A stretch of 64,000 nt of DNA from Moringa oleifera (Eukaryota > Streptophyta > Magnoliopsida > Brassicales > Moringaceae): the NCBI GenBank assembly GCA_021397835.1, contig JAJFZO010000229.1, forward strand, positions 6,379,001 to 6,443,000. Reading direction: 5' to 3'. The notes under the pieces were generated by a model. It ran no database searches. It saw nothing but the letters and a program-made list of their open reading frames with translations, and had not been told where the DNA came from. The position numbers were made by a program, and so were the translations under genes. Of this stretch, positions 11,826 through 24,817 are shown piece by piece. The first letter of the stretch is position 1. Each line of letters starts with the position of its first letter.

Positions 11826-13388
11826 GTGACCCCAGGTCAAGCGGGACCACATGCTGAGTTTAAGCATATCAATAAGCAATGGAAAAGAAACTAACAAGGA
11901 TTCCCTTAGTAACGGCGAGTGAACCGAGAAAAGCCCAGCTTGAAAATCATGCGCCCTTGGCGCCCGAATTGTAGTTTGGAGAAGTGTTCTTAGCGATGGA
12001 CCAGGGCTCAAGTCTCCTAGAAAGGGGCATCGGAGAGGTGAGAGCCCCATCTCGCCCGGACCCTATCACACCACGAGGCACTGTCGACAAGTCTGGTTGT
12101 TTAGGAATGCAGCCCTAATAGGGCGGTAAATTTCATCTAAGGCTAAATACGGGCGGGAGACCGATAGCAAACAAGTACCACGAGGGAAAGATGAAAAGGA
12201 CTTTCAAAAGAGAGTCAAAGAGTGCTTGAAATTATCAAGAAGGAAGCGGATGGGGGCCAACGATGCACCTCGGTCGGATGTGGAATGGCCATGAGCTGGT
12301 TCACCGATCGACTCAAGGTGTAGATTAACGCGGATTGCGACGGCGGTCCAAGCCTGAGCCTTTAATACGCTCGTGGAGACATCATCGTCGAGATCATGGC
12401 TGGTAGTGCGCATTATCGCGACGGTGCTTCAGCACCTGTGCTCTCCCGACGTCAGCCAGTGGGATCCCAATTCGACCCATCTTGAAACACAGACCAAGGA
12501 GTCTGACATGTGTGTGAGTCAACGGGCGAGCAAACCCGTAAGGCGTAAGGAAGCTGATTGGTGGGATTTGTCGCGGGTGCACCACTAACCGACCTCGATC
12601 TTTTGAGAAGAGTTTGACTACAAGCATGCTTGTCGGGACCCAAAAGATGGTGAACTATGCCTGAGAGGGGCGAAGCTAGAGGAAACTCTGGTGGAGGCCC
12701 GCAGCGATACTGACGTGCAAATTATTCATCTGACTTGGGTATAGGGGCGAAAGACTAATCAAACCGTCTAGTAGCTGCTTCCCTTCGAAGTTTCCCTTAG
12801 GATAACTAGAGCTCAGATGCGAATTCTATCAGGTAAGGCTAATGATTAGAGGCATCGAGGGCGCAATGCCCTCTACCTATTCTCAAACTTTAAATAGGCA
12901 GTATAGGGTGGATGCTTTGTTGAGCCGTCCCATGGAATCGAGAGCTCCAAGTGGGCCATTTTTTGGTAAGTAAAACTGGCGATGCAGGATGAATTGAAAG
13001 CCAGGTTACAGTGCCCAACTGTGCATTAACCTAAAACCCAGAAAGGGTGTTGGTCGATTAAGACAGCAGGACGGTGGTTATGGAAGTCAAAATCCGCTAA
13101 GGAGTGGGTAAACTCACCTGCCGAATCAACTAGCCCCGAAAATGAATGGCGCTGAAGTGCACGACTTATACCCAGCCGTTGGGGCAAGGGCCAAGCCCCA
13201 ATGAGTAGGAGGGCGCGGTGGTCGCCGTAAAACTCGGGGCCCGAGCTCGGGCGGAGCGGCCATCGGTGCAAATCTTAGTGGTAGTAAGAAATATTCAAAT
13301 GAGAACTTTGAAGGCTGAAGAGGGGAAAGGTTCCATGTGAACAACACTTCCACATGGGTTAGTCGATCCTAAGAGACGGGGGAAGCCC
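11826..13388 (+). rRNA. 28S rRNA 5' part, truncated
   Basis: Starts at the conserved large-subunit start and tgagtttaagcatatcaataagc, and covers about the first 1.56 kb of a roughly 3.4-kb plant 28S. It ends in gagacgggggaagccc, where normal sequence would continue into the gtcggatagcgc region. Instead IGS sequence follows. The four bases gccc at 13385-13388 belong to both partners, so the deletion of the 28S remainder and following subrepeats was probably joined through microhomology. Carries many transitions. Confidence 0.93.
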
Positions 13389-13799
13389 AAAAAATTTTAA
13401 ATTTTTTCTGGTGGTAGATATGATTATTCTCCATTTATGTACAAATTTTCAGCTCAAAATTCAAAGCAAATAATTTTTTAGACCATTATGACAGCTCAAA
13501 CATATTGATGTTTCCTCTTGCTGGGAGTGAAATTTCATTTAAGACTTTTCAGGGGGGAGGTGGTCACCTAGCTTGCTGGGTGCCAATGGACCATGCGTGC
13601 TCCCCCCTACCCATCCTACATGGGTAGGCGCTGGGCTTAGGGAACCCAGCATGTATGGCATGGGCAGGGCGGCTTGCTGCCATGCCCATTCAGCCGATGG
13701 TGCATGGCTGTGGCGACCACCACCGCCGGCAGGCAGGCAATCGGCGACGTCGACCAAAGAATGTGGGATGCCCAATCAGTAACCAATGGAGTGTGAAAA
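13386..13799 (+). other. IGS unique segment (unit 2)
   Basis: Copy of the spacer segment seen at 8013-8419: AT-rich lead (aattttttctggtggtagat), then the GC-rich part with ccatcctacatgggtag. Directly fused to truncated 28S on its left; the subrepeat array normally expected there is absent. No gene seen. Confidence 0.75.
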
Positions 13800-14769
13800 A
13801 TATGGGAAATGAAATATGCTAAATCATGGGCAATGAAACGAGAAAAATCATAGGATAATGAGTTGGGATGTGGCTAGCCAAGCTCGATAGTATAGGCGAT
13901 GAAGCTAACGATGATGCATGCTACGCGAGGGCCAAATCACTGGGGGGATTTTGATCATGCGGAGTGCTTCATCACAGGCCCTCGAGGCGACGGACGTGAG
14001 GTTGGATCCCAACGCTTAGGTTCGCTTAGGCGAACTCGTTGCACAGCCCAATCGATGACATGATCATCGACCTTTAGCATCGAGCAAGTCGCATGGCTAG
14101 CCTGGGCACCGCTTGACACCCCTGCTGCCAAGGCCTCATCGGTGGGGAAAATGTGGGAAATGAAATCCGATAAATCATGGGATAATGAGCTAAGATGTGG
14201 CTAGACAAGCTCGACGGTGTAGGCGACGAAGCTAACAATGATGCATGCTACACGAGGGCCAAATCGCTGGGGGATTCTGAGTATGCGGAATGCTTCATCG
14301 CAGACCCTCGAGGTGGCAGACACGGGGTTGGATCTCGACGCTTAGGCTTGCTTAGGCAGACTCGTTGTGCAGTATGATGATGACATGATCGTTGACCGTT
14401 ACCATCAAGCGAGCCACACGACCAGCTTGGGCATGGTGTGACACCCCTACTGCCAAGGCCTCATTGGTAGGAAAAGCATAGGAAACGAAATCTGTTAAAT
14501 CGTGGGATAATGAGCTGGGATATGGCTAGACAAGCCCGACAGTGTTGGCGATGAAGCTAACGATAATGCATGCTACGCGAGGGCCAAATCACTGGGGGGA
14601 TTTTGAGCATGCGGAGTGCTTCATCGCAGGCCCTCGAGGCGGCAAACGCGGGGTCGGATCCTGATGCTTAGGCTTGCTAAGGCGAACTCATTGCGCAGCC
14701 TGATCGATGACACAATCATCAGTCGTTAACATCGAGCGAGCCACACGGCTAGCCTAGGCACCGCATCAC
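13800..14769 (+). repeat. 327-bp IGS repeat, three copies
   Basis: Three tandem copies of the 327-bp spacer repeat. The gacggt-type landmark after gctagacaagc falls at 13886, 14213 and 14538, spacing 327 and 325 bp. Unit 1 has two copies, so repeat number varies between units, as is common for IGS. Not coding. Confidence 0.82.
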
Positions 14770-15410
14770 TTCCTTGCTGCCAAGGCCTCATCGATGGTCC
14801 CTTGCCATCGAAGAATCGTTCCTCGCTATTGAAACAATTTTGCGCTTAGCGGCTTGCATGCGGCGGCACTCGATGACCTGCATGATCGATAGGCCTTTCA
14901 CTCGTGGTCTTGCAGCTCGTTTGGTGCTGTTGCTGCCCATTTGTACGTGCGGCGTTTGAGCGGTGATTTAGTCATGTGCGTTGGCAGGCTTCATGCTCCC
15001 GCATCGAACTATCGGCCAGCACGTCGCTTCAAGCTTGACCTTAAGCCATATACTGGCTTTTCGTGGGTGCCATTGGGACCCTATGTTGCGTGCCTTCACA
15101 AACGAAATTTGATGATTCAAGTCAGTTGTCTTTGCACAATGTCCCTTGCTGGCATGGGTGGAAACCTAAGCCGAGCCTCATGCTCCAAGCGTGGCTTGCT
15201 TCAGAATATGGCTGCTTTGGCATACAGGCACTCGGTCGTCCCTTTAGGTGTGAAAAGTGTTGCGACAGGAGTGGCTTCGGCCTTTGCCTATCCAAGCAAA
15301 AGCATTTGTCCCACGTCCCATCAATTTTGAACAACGACCATGGTAGCTTTGGCCTCAGCGAGCCTTATGACACACGTCGATCCTAATTGGCATGGTGTCT
15401 CAAAGGATGC
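14770..15410 (+). other. 5' external transcribed spacer (unit 2)
   Basis: Homologous to 9066-9698 and 62541-63175, from cttgctgccaaggcctcatc to ctcaaaggatgc, immediately before the 18S start. No conserved coding frame among the three copies. Confidence 0.75.
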
Positions 15411-15756
15411 TACATGGTTGATCTTGCCAGTAGTCATATGCTTATCTCAAAGATTAAACCATGCATGTGTAAGTATGAACTAATTCAGACTGTGAAACTG
15501 CGAATGGCTCATTAAATCAGTCATAATTTGTTTGATGGTACCTACTACTCAGATAACCGTAGTATTTCTAGAGCTAATATGTGCAACAAACCCCGACTTC
15601 TGGAAGGGGCACATTTATTAGATAAAAGGTCGACACGGGCTTCGCCCGTTGCTCTAATGATTCATGATAACTCGATGGATCGCAAGGCCATCATGCCGGT
15701 GATGCATCATTCAAATTTTTGCCCCAATAACTTTCGATGGTAGGATAATTGCCTAC
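15411..15756 (+). rRNA. 18S rRNA (unit 2), 5' 346 nt before retrotransposon
   Basis: Starts tacatggttgatcttgccag (normal start with two C-to-T changes) and runs to ggataattgcctac, where a chromovirus LTR begins. The last five bases, cctac at 15752-15756, are the left copy of the target-site duplication. The gene resumes at 32284, so the two parts together make a full-length 18S of about 1803 nt. Confidence 0.93.
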
Positions 15757-16770
15757 TATCAAACCCTTGAATCTCAGACATAGGCATGGTGAGTCTTGCT
15801 CCATGCCTGCACCTACAAATATGGAAGACCATGCTAGAAAGGCAAAAACACATGAGTTAGATATGAAAACGAATGCGGGAGACATGGTGAGAGATCAAGT
15901 TTCATACTTACAGTGGCAAGATTCATTGGTGAGTTGGCAACGTTGTGGAGTGAGGGATGAAGCACACAAATAGACCCATAAGTCCACTTAAGGGGAAAGT
16001 GGCAAAGATACCTCAAGCAAGCACCAGCACATAATGGTGCGAATATGTCCAGTGGCGGGAACACAGGGTAGAATCCAGGAACCTAACTTGGCATGGATGG
16101 AAAGTCTAGCAAGCGAAGATATTCCACAATGAAAGGATATGGCTACTGGTAAGAGGAGGATCAAGGCGATAGAAGGATAAGAAAGAGATATCTATCCTGA
16201 AAGCTAAGGGAGATAAGGCTCGAAAAGAGTCATGAACGGAAACCACCTCCTCAAGCCTATCCAAACCGGTTGAAAGTGGATAAGAAGGTTTGGAGAAGAC
16301 TTCAAAGGAGATGAGATCCTTGACTCAAGGAAAGTCCTTGCAGGAGAAGGATGCTATCCAAAATTTGAAGATAAGCCTCAACGAGATAAAGATTCGTGAT
16401 CAAGATTGGGTGGCCTTTCCGAAAAATGTGGGATAACTAAGAGGGAGTGTTTAGGTAAGACACTCCTCAACTACTATAAAAAGGGGGCTTGGGTTAAGTT
16501 ATAAACACATCAAGTAATGCAAACTTAAGTGTGTGGGTTGCTAAAGGCTTTGGGTGCTCTTAGAGAGAGACCCTTCTTTTGTAAAGAGTTCCTTTATTTT
16601 CAATAAAAGTTGAGAAAGAGTTCTCATAATATTGTCTTCTTACTTTGCGTTTTGCATTATTGGCTCTTACTCTTCTTTTGGCACTGGCTTAGAAAGTTGG
16701 GCTGGTTAGGTGGATGCATGTAGCGCCATCACACCAGAGTTGCATTGATCCCGCAACTGACGGTGTGACA
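15757..16770 (+). repeat. 5' LTR of chromovirus 1
   Basis: 1014 bp, starts tatcaaaccc (from tgtcagaccc) and ends tgtgaca, so the canonical TG...CA ends have decayed at the left. Contains a TATA box (tataaa, 16475-16480) followed by the transcript start area, and an aataaa signal at 16612-16617. Alignable over its whole length to 31260-32278, 41037-42039 and 46562-47574. It retains the cctcaagcaag stretch that both LTRs of copy 2 lack. Confidence 0.93.
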
Positions 16771-16773
16771 GTT

Positions 16774-16785
16774 TGGTATCAGAGC
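16774..16785 (+). promoter_or_regulatory. Primer binding site (initiator Met-tRNA)
   Basis: TGGTATCAGAGC starts three bases after the 5' LTR end. This is complementary to the 3' end of plant initiator methionine tRNA, the usual primer of chromoviruses and many plant LTR retrotransposons. Confidence 0.92.
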
Positions 16786-16866
16786 GTGGTTTCGATCACC
16801 ACTTTCTCTCAAACTCATGGTTGACCTTATCATTACCAATGCCCCATATCAGGAGGGAGTGAGTCA

Positions 16867-17850
16867 ATGCGAGAGCGTGTCATTCGGTTGGAAGAGATCA
16901 TTGGTGCATTGACGGAGGGATTGACATGCACGCTAGCTGAGTTAATGGAGACAATCGCCCAGCAACAATCCTCACTGGAAGAGGACATCAAAAACCTTAA
17001 GGGCATGGTGAGGAGCCTTGAGATTGAGATCGAGTTGCTAAAAAGGGCTGCCCATACCCCTATGGTAGGGGTAGACTCTATTATGGCTAAGCTGAAGGTG
17101 CTAGAACCAAATCCATTCTCTAGAGAGAGGAACATCAAGGACTTGGAGAACTTTTTATGGGATATGGAGTAGTACTTCAAAGTTGCTAGAGTGCCCGAAA
17201 ATGACCAGGTAATGATCACATCCATGTTCTTATATGGTGATGCTAATTTGTGGTGGTGCACCTATATGCAGGATGATACTATCATGGGAGGCACTCAAAA
17301 GGGAATTGAAGGAGCAATTCCTGCCATGCAAGACCTCGTTCATGGCTAAGGAACAATTGAAAGGCCTGAAGCAGACAGGTTCAGTGCGTGACTTCATCAA
17401 GGAATTTAGTTCACTGATGCTAGACATCAAGAACATGTCAGAAGAGGATAGGTTGTTTAATTCCTATCAGGCTTGTAACTGTGAGCTCAAGCAGATCTCA
17501 GGTGGCAAGGTGTCAAAGACTTGCCCTCAACATTTTTTGTGGCGGATAACTTGGTGGATTTCAAGTACTTGGGTGGTGCTCTCAAAAAGAAAGGTGAGAA
17601 ATGAGGGAAGGCTGGAAAAGAGATGAAAAAGCCTAATGGCAAGGGCGAGGAAAAGAAGAATGCTGAGTTCAGTAAGCCTCAGGGCTCATCCCCTTTGAAA
17701 GGAAAAGGAAAGAACGTGGACTAAGGGGGTTGCTTCTTATGCAATGGGCCACATAGAGCACGCGATTGTCCTCGCAAGGAGAAGTTAGTGGCGCTCATGG
17801 CAGCAGAGGATTCCTCCGAGGAAAAGGAAAGGAATGCCATAACTCAGGTG
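16867..17850 (+). pseudogene. gag of chromovirus 1 (broken)
   Basis: Gag forms the cytoplasmic virus-like particle. The frame opens near 16867 with a coiled-coil-like N-terminal part (heptad-rich, from MRERV), followed by the Retrotrans_gag core around 17095-17450. A stop at 17170-17172 replaces a Gln codon that is intact in copy 2. A deletion near 17275 and a frameshift near 17467 break it again. Near the end a zinc knuckle is visible at 17731-17769 with spacing C-x2-C-x3-H-x4-C. A stop (taa) just before the knuckle replaces another Gln codon. The normal start codon is uncertain. Confidence 0.85.
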
Positions 17851-20800
17851 AATCCAATCCAGTTGTTGAATGCAATCACACCCAACTTGCAGAAAAGGTT
17901 GATCTATGTCTCAGTGAAGGTAAACAAGAAGGATGTAATGGCAATGTTAGATACGGGAACTACCAATAATTTCATTGTGGAAAGAGAAGTGGGAAAGCTC
18001 GAGCTTAAGCTTTCTCTAGCCACGGTCAAGTTCAAAGCAGTGAATGCTGAGGCGAAGGTAGTATGCGGAGCTGCCACTATGACCCTTGAAGTATGCGAAT
18101 GGAAAGGTATGTCCAACCTCATGATAACTCAGTTAGATGACTTTGATGTTATCTTGGGTCTAGAATTCTTCAGACAACCAAGGCATTGGTGATGCCCCAC
18201 TTAGGTGGATTACTCGTGGCTGATGAGCGAGCCCTGAGCCTAATCAGAATCGAAGCAGTAAAAGAGCTTTCAGTAGACAAGAAACAAATTAAGTTGCAAT
18301 CTACCAAGCAACGTAAGTCAAGACTGCGAAAGGTGAAGTGACAATGGTGGCAGCACTATTTGAGGCAAAACTAGATCAGGTTGTGGAGGTGCCCATCAAG
18401 ATCGCTGAAGTGTTGAGAGAATTCAGCGACATGATGCCATCGGAGCTCCCCAAGACATTGCCTCCAATGAGGAAAGTTGATCATATGATCGAGTTACTTC
18501 CAGGTGCTAGATCCTTTAATCTAGTTCCATATCGAATGCCCCCATCAGAACTAGCCGAACTACGGAAGCAACTAGACGAGCTGTTGGAAGCAGGTTTCAT
18601 TCAACCGTCAAAGGCCCCTTATGGTGCATCTGTGCTATTCTAGTAAAAACAAGATGGCTTGGTGAGAATGTGCGTCCATTATCGAGTATTAAACAAGGTA
18701 ATGGTAAAGAACAAATATTCAGTGTCAAACGTTGCTGACTTATTTGATCAATTATCAAGGGCCAAGTACTTTACAAAGCTAGACTTACGGTCGAGATACT
18801 AGCAAGTCAGAGTAGCTGAGGGGGACGAAGCAAAAACCGCATGCATCACAAGGTACGGCTCTTATGAGTTCATGGTGATGCCCTTCGGGCTAACCAATGC
18901 GCCTGCTACTTTTTGCAATCTTATGAATGACGTATTGTTTAAGTTTTTGGACAAGTTTGTGGTAGTCTACTTGGATGACATGGTGGTCTATAGCGAGACC
19001 CTAGATGACCACGTAAGCCATTTGTGGCAGGTATTGATGCGACTACGAGAGCACCAACTATACATCAAGAAGGAAAAATGCGAGTTTTACAAGTAAGAAG
19101 TTCCATTCTTGGGACATTGGGTTAGGAACAGACAGATACGGATGGATGAAAGGAAAGTGAAGGCCATCATGGAGTGGCCAGCCCCGCGAAACGTTACTAA
19201 ATTGCAAGCATTCCTTGGGCTCGCAAATTATTATAGACGGTTCATTAAAGGATATTCAAGCAAGAGCAACCCTTTGACGGAGTTGCTAAAGAAAGATAGC
19301 CCGTGGGTATGGATCGATGAATGCAATAAGGCTTTCGACGGATTAAAATAAGCAGTGGCCTCGAAACCAGTATTGTCCCTATCAAACTTTGAAGAGCCAT
19401 TCGAGGTAGTCACAAACGCTTCTGATCGAGCAATTGGGGGTGTGTTGGTGCAAAATGGCCATCCCGTGGCATTCAAGAGTCGAAAACTCAAGGATGCGGA
19501 GCAGTGTTATTCTACTCATGAAAAAGAGATGATGGCTGTTATCCATTGCCTAGGGACATGGCAGTATTACTTGCTTAGGACGAAATTTAAGATAATTACT
19601 GACGATGTCGCTAATACTTATTTTTGCTCGCAGAAAAAGCTATCTCCAAAACAAGCAAAATGGCAAGAGTTTGTGACAGAATTTGATTTTGTGTGGGAAC
19701 ACAAACTAGGCAAACAAAACATTGTTGCTGATGCACTAAGCTGCGTAGAAGTGCAAACTTATGTAGCTGCTCTGATGGGTGTCCAGAGTGACTTACTCGA
19801 GCAAATAAGATCGATAGCTGAGCAAGATACCGAGTATGCTTGACTCATGGAGGAGGTGAGCAAAGGCTTTATCCGAAGATACTAGATTGAGGATGGGTTG
19901 CTATATGCTCGGGGAGATAGACTGTTTGTGCTTAAGTTTGGTGGACTTCGAAAACAGTTACTGAGGGAAACCATGACCCGCTATGGGCAGGTCACGCGAG
20001 CATCGAGTGGATGTTCACACTACTAATAAAAGCCTATTACTAACCCAAGTTGATGGAAGATATGGAGGCCTATGTTCGCACATGCTTAATGTGCCAACAG
20101 GACAAAACAGATAGAAAGAGGGAGGCGGTTTTGCTCTAACACTTGCGCATTCCAGAATACCCATGGGAGTTGGTGTCAATGGATTTCATTATGGGCTTCC
20201 CAAAGGTAAAGGGACTATCCGCTATAATGGTGATTGTTGATAGGTTCTCAAAGTATGCTATCTTTGTTCCTGTTATTTGAGTGTGCCCAGCTGATATGGC
20301 CGCTGAGATGTTTTCCAAATATGTTGTTAAGTTGTTTGGGTTGCTGAAAGACATTATGAGTAATAGAGATGCTAGATTCATGGGAAGATTCTGGACAGTG
20401 TTGCTAAACATGATGGGAATAGAACTCAAATTCTTCACAGCAAACCATCCACAGATAGACGGTCAAACGGAGAGGGTAAATAGCTTGCTGGAGGAGTATT
20501 TGCGGCACTATGTGACTGTAAGCCAAACAGATTGGCTTGAATTGTTGGATGTAGCGCAGTTTTGCTACAACATCCATCGCTCATCATCGACAGGTCTAAG
20601 TCCTGCAGAGGTAGCGTTTAAGCAACAACCAACAATGCCCCATGAGATGGCCAAGTAGAAGAGCCAAGGGAGCTACCAGCAGCCTACCGCTATGCTCGGG
20701 ACAAGCAAGAGTTGATTGACCAAGCAAAGGATAGCCCTTTTAAGGCACAGAGGCGCATGAAGAAATATGCTGACAAAAAAAGACGTGATGCTGAGTTCCA

Positions 20801-20914
20801 AGTTGGGGACAAGGTGCTACTGAAGCTGACACCTTAAATTAGGAAGAAAATCACGAAGAAGGGAGTTCATCGAGGCCTTATCCGAAGGTATGATGGACCA
20901 TTCGAGATCGAGAA
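17851..20914 (+). pseudogene. pol of chromovirus 1, protease to integrase (broken, part 1)
   Basis: Remains of the polyprotein in order: aspartic protease with an intact D-T-G at about 17950; reverse transcriptase from about 18430 with MPFGLTN and the YLDD active site at 18968-18979; RNase H from about 19370 with D-A-S and HEKEM motifs; integrase with zinc-finger remnant around 20040-20110 and catalytic core 20160-20660, whose final catalytic Glu codon (20470-20472) is intact. At least ten stops or frameshifts interrupt it, including taa for Trp near 20040. Coding is cut at 20914 by the CACTA insertion, just downstream of the integrase core, and resumes at 30892. Confidence 0.9.
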
Positions 20915-21180
20915 CACTACTATAAATAAAAGCTTTAATGACAGTTAAAAATAGTTTTTAATGACAGTTGTAAAACTGTCATCTTTGTTCATGTCATTAA
21001 AGGGAGGAAGTTTTAATGACAGTTATTGAACTGTCATTGAAAGCATTACTTTTTAATGACATTCTATTAAAATTGTCATTAAAGGGGTGACTTTTAATGA
21101 CAGTCCAAATGGAACTGTCGTTAAAGGGGGCCCTTTTAATGACAGTTACTATAAAACTGTCATTAAAAAGTCATTAAAGG
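20915..21180. repeat. Left TIR and subterminal repeats of the CACTA element
   Basis: After the CACTACTATAAA end come at least five copies of an inverted repeat of the form tttaatgacagt...actgtcattaaa, each 30-45 bp long. In the CACTA superfamily such subterminal repeats bind the element's own regulatory protein. A matching cluster lies at the right end. Confidence 0.88.
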
Positions 21181-21537
21181 TATTTTTTGTATTTATTTAA
21201 AAATAAATAAAAAATTTATAGATTCAAATTATCCAAAACCTGCTTCCACATCATCCATATACATCAATACAATTCTTCACAATATGCAACCAATTTTTTT
21301 ATGTTATACACTTCAATACCATTCTAACAGAGATCGTCATTACTTCTTTCATATTTGGAAACACTCAAAATAATCTAATCCAGAAAAGTAATAAAAGATA
21401 AACAAAATAAAAGATCACTAAAGTTTGATGTTATAATTGAACTCTATATGTACAATACATGAATTAAAATATTACACAATCCTAAAATTCAACTATATAA
21501 ATTTAATAATAGTCATGTGTACAAAAATCTTCAAAGT

Positions 21538-24500
21538 TCAACTTTTTAACATGGCACTCCAAAGAAATTGTCCAATCTCCTTTCTAACTTCATCAATATC
21601 CGATTGCGTGTAAGTATATATGTCCATTAACTATATTTTAAAAAAAAAAAGTTAATCCAATTAAAATTTTTAATAAGCACATCAATTAATTACTTAAGTA
21701 TTTACATAAGAAAATGCTTAAAAACTTACCATTTTTGCATATGGGATATTTCTATCACGTCTATCAATGATGTCCCTTAAAAATTTTATAACATAATATC
21801 CACACTCAGTATTTAAAGACTGATCTGGACACTGCATTAAAAATTTATAATTGTTATATTTTGCAAAACAAATAAAATTAACATCACATATAGGTTTAAA
21901 TATACATACTTTAGCAGGAATACTCCTATGAGTGCGCCTATTGCTTGATTCTTTGAAAACTTGAAATAATTTAAAAGAACTGCCAATAGAAAATAATCAA
22001 TATTCTTAAGAGTATGAAAAAATACATACTAACATAAATGAAAATATTTTCATTTACGTGGACATAAGTTGATCTAGTTCTTGACGAGAACCATGGTTTA
22101 AAGGATCAAAAATACTATACACAAAATTACGAGGCTCGACAACCACCAATAACTAGTGCTGCCTACATTATGAAAAATAAAAATAAAAAATATTTTGAAC
22201 AAAGCTATTAATAATCTTAACTAGTATTATAACTTACCTCAAGTTATAAGGAAATATCACTACTCCTTTCCGTCATATGGATCTATCATTCTATTGGCTA
22301 GGTGACGAGCTTGAGTGTCTATACTTATAGACATTCCATATGATAATGTTGACAGATCAGCAAACACAAAATACTTTCTCAAGCCAAGTGCAGCTAAATC
22401 TGTATAAAGTTTATTGAAATAATAAAGAGTAAGAAAAATATAAATATGATGTAGCCAAATAATAATAACCAAATAAAAATTCAAAAGACATGCGTACACA
22501 ATGTAAGCCTGAATAATGGTGACACTTAGCTCTTCCATGTGACAAAATTGCATGATATCTTCTCGAGCCACAAATACATGTCCATCAGAAGCAAAGACTT
22601 CAGTAAAAGGTATATGTATTGCTTCATCAGGTGCCATCACATTATTCACATAATTATACATGTTCTGTAATCCTTGTGGTAGCCCAACGGAAGATACTTA
22701 TTGTGATGATTGTGGTTTTGTCAATGTTGATGCTTTCTTAACTGGCAACTTACCTTATTGCTTTATATTCGATAACTGAAAAAATTTTCTAAACTTAGTT
22801 GACATTAATAAGTTGACTTGATAAAATATATTACCAAAAACATTATCTCATGTGTACCAACAATGACCCAATCTCGAGGCCAAGCAACAACTGAACCAAC
22901 TGCAGAAAAAACATTTGTCAATCCACCGTCTGGGTTATGACAAGGCAATTGTACATCACTATGAATAGCTACGCCCACTGTCACCCGAACATCACCAAAA
23001 ATATTGGATGCCCGTGGATGATCTAATTAGGAGTATGATCCATGAAGATAACTCCACTTGCCACTATGTAGTCTGATGACTAGATGAATATATGGCATGG
23101 CTCACACTATAATGATCCAAAAAAACAGAAGTTACGTTCGTAATATTATTAATATCACATATACTATGAATAACATGTGACATACTTTGTTGCCGTGTGG
23201 TGCCAGTGTAATTGCAGGTGCTGGTGGTGTGACTGGCATAGGTGATTCAAGTATTGGATATTCTTCTTCCTCCAATAATCCAGTTATATTGTTGCTAGCT
23301 TTACTCGAACGAAATTGCATTGTAAATTTTTCTTGCTGACATCATCATTTTTGTTCGCAACAATGTTTGTCAAAACTTCTTTATGCTCTGTGAACCACCT
23401 TATCATCTCTACCAATTGTTGTTGATCTAATTGCATACCTTGAAGGACATTCAACTTTTTGGGCTTCCCAAAATAAGATGTGATAGTTACCCCAGATCCT
23501 TGACCTCTAATTCATCTGGGGGGCTCAGGTGTACCAAGAGCTTTCGTCTGTACATCTTTTGGACCAAAGTTTGTAAATTTACCCTTTGTGCTTTGTGTCA
23601 TCAACTCATCCTACAATGTTATAATAAAATTAATCAATAAACATGAAATTTATCACTATAAATGCTAGAAAAAAGTTGAACTACGCTTACAATTCTTTTT
23701 CCACATAGTCGGCTCGCATCATTCACATATTCTCCCTTTTTATTCTATCGTGAAGCCTTCCACAATAAGGCACGATCAATATGAGCATCACTACCCAATG
23801 CTTGTTTCTTTTTTTAACATGAAGAGTGAACATGTTAGATTTTAAAATATACTACCAAATGAATATATTATCAATTATAAACATAATAAATGAAAAAAAA
23901 AAAACTTACAAGATCACTCTCCAGCCCTGCAAATCGCTTTTTAGATAGATGATGATTGTACACATTCTTCTTTCTTTTCTCTTTTGCTATTTGTCTCTTT
24001 TGCTGTAAGATCAATACACATCAACATTTGGAGAAAATTATATATACAAAAACTTTACTAACTATAAATATATACCTGAAACTCTTCTGCTGTACGAGAG
24101 TTCATAAATTCCTGCCACACCCTAACATCTATAACACTACTATATTCTTCAGGTAGAAATGATAGAAATTCCAAGTCATCAATGTGAGGGAATATGTGCT
24201 TTGATGTAAGATTGGTCTTGAAGTTTCTTTATTTGTTTGTAGTAGACTGAAGTACGTACCTTTTCATGCTCGCATCAATATCATACGTCTCCTATAACAT
24301 ACTATAAAAAAGTGGGTTGGTGCAAATCAAATTAATTAGCAGTAAACTAATTGAAAAACAATACCACATTGTGTTTCATTTAACTTACCAATATTGTCTC
24401 CCAAATCTTATTTTTCATTTCAATGCTTACTGAGTGCTAATTCACGATATTTATAGGCACCGTATTACGTACCACCACCCCAATGTAGCTATTGAACTGG

Positions 24501-24694
24501 ATGCCATTCCTCCTAATTGGTTGACCTTTATCATTTACCTCAATCGTGAGCTTAACTTCGGAAGCACGACTCTTAATTATCTTAGGCATACTGGTGATAC
24601 CTAATTTTTTGGGCCCTTGAGAGCCTTCACTTGAGTGTTCAAAAGGATCCATCAAATCTATATTAATATGGTTAGCATCATATATGCAAAACAT
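21538..24694 (-). pseudogene. CACTA second gene: Transposase_24-like region plus Ulp1-like C48 protease
   Basis: Minus-strand, multi-exon gene read from pieces. From its 5' side: a start region near 24694 with a Transposase_24 (Ptta/En/Spm)-like segment; EFMNSRTAEEF near 24070-24150; KKRFAGLESDL near 23910-23945; and TKALGTPEPP near 23530-23560, typical of this family. The Ulp1-like part follows: an ED-IMQFCHMEEL block near 22530-22570, a degenerate His-Trp motif near 22140 in which Trp is now a stop, and an exon 21730-21831 with the catalytic-type Cys in CGYYV. The last exon is 21538-21630 with gt/ag-type intron edges. Fusion of these domains is common in CACTA elements. Whether it is one gene or two, and all exon limits, is not certain. 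Confidence 0.75.
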
Positions 24695-24817
24695 GATATA
24701 ACATGATAAAATTAAAAAAATAAAATAAAATTATAAAAAAACATAATAGCTTTAACACATGAGGCAATTGATTGCTACCTTAAAAAATACTCAAACCCAC
24801 AATCTTTTATCATTGTC

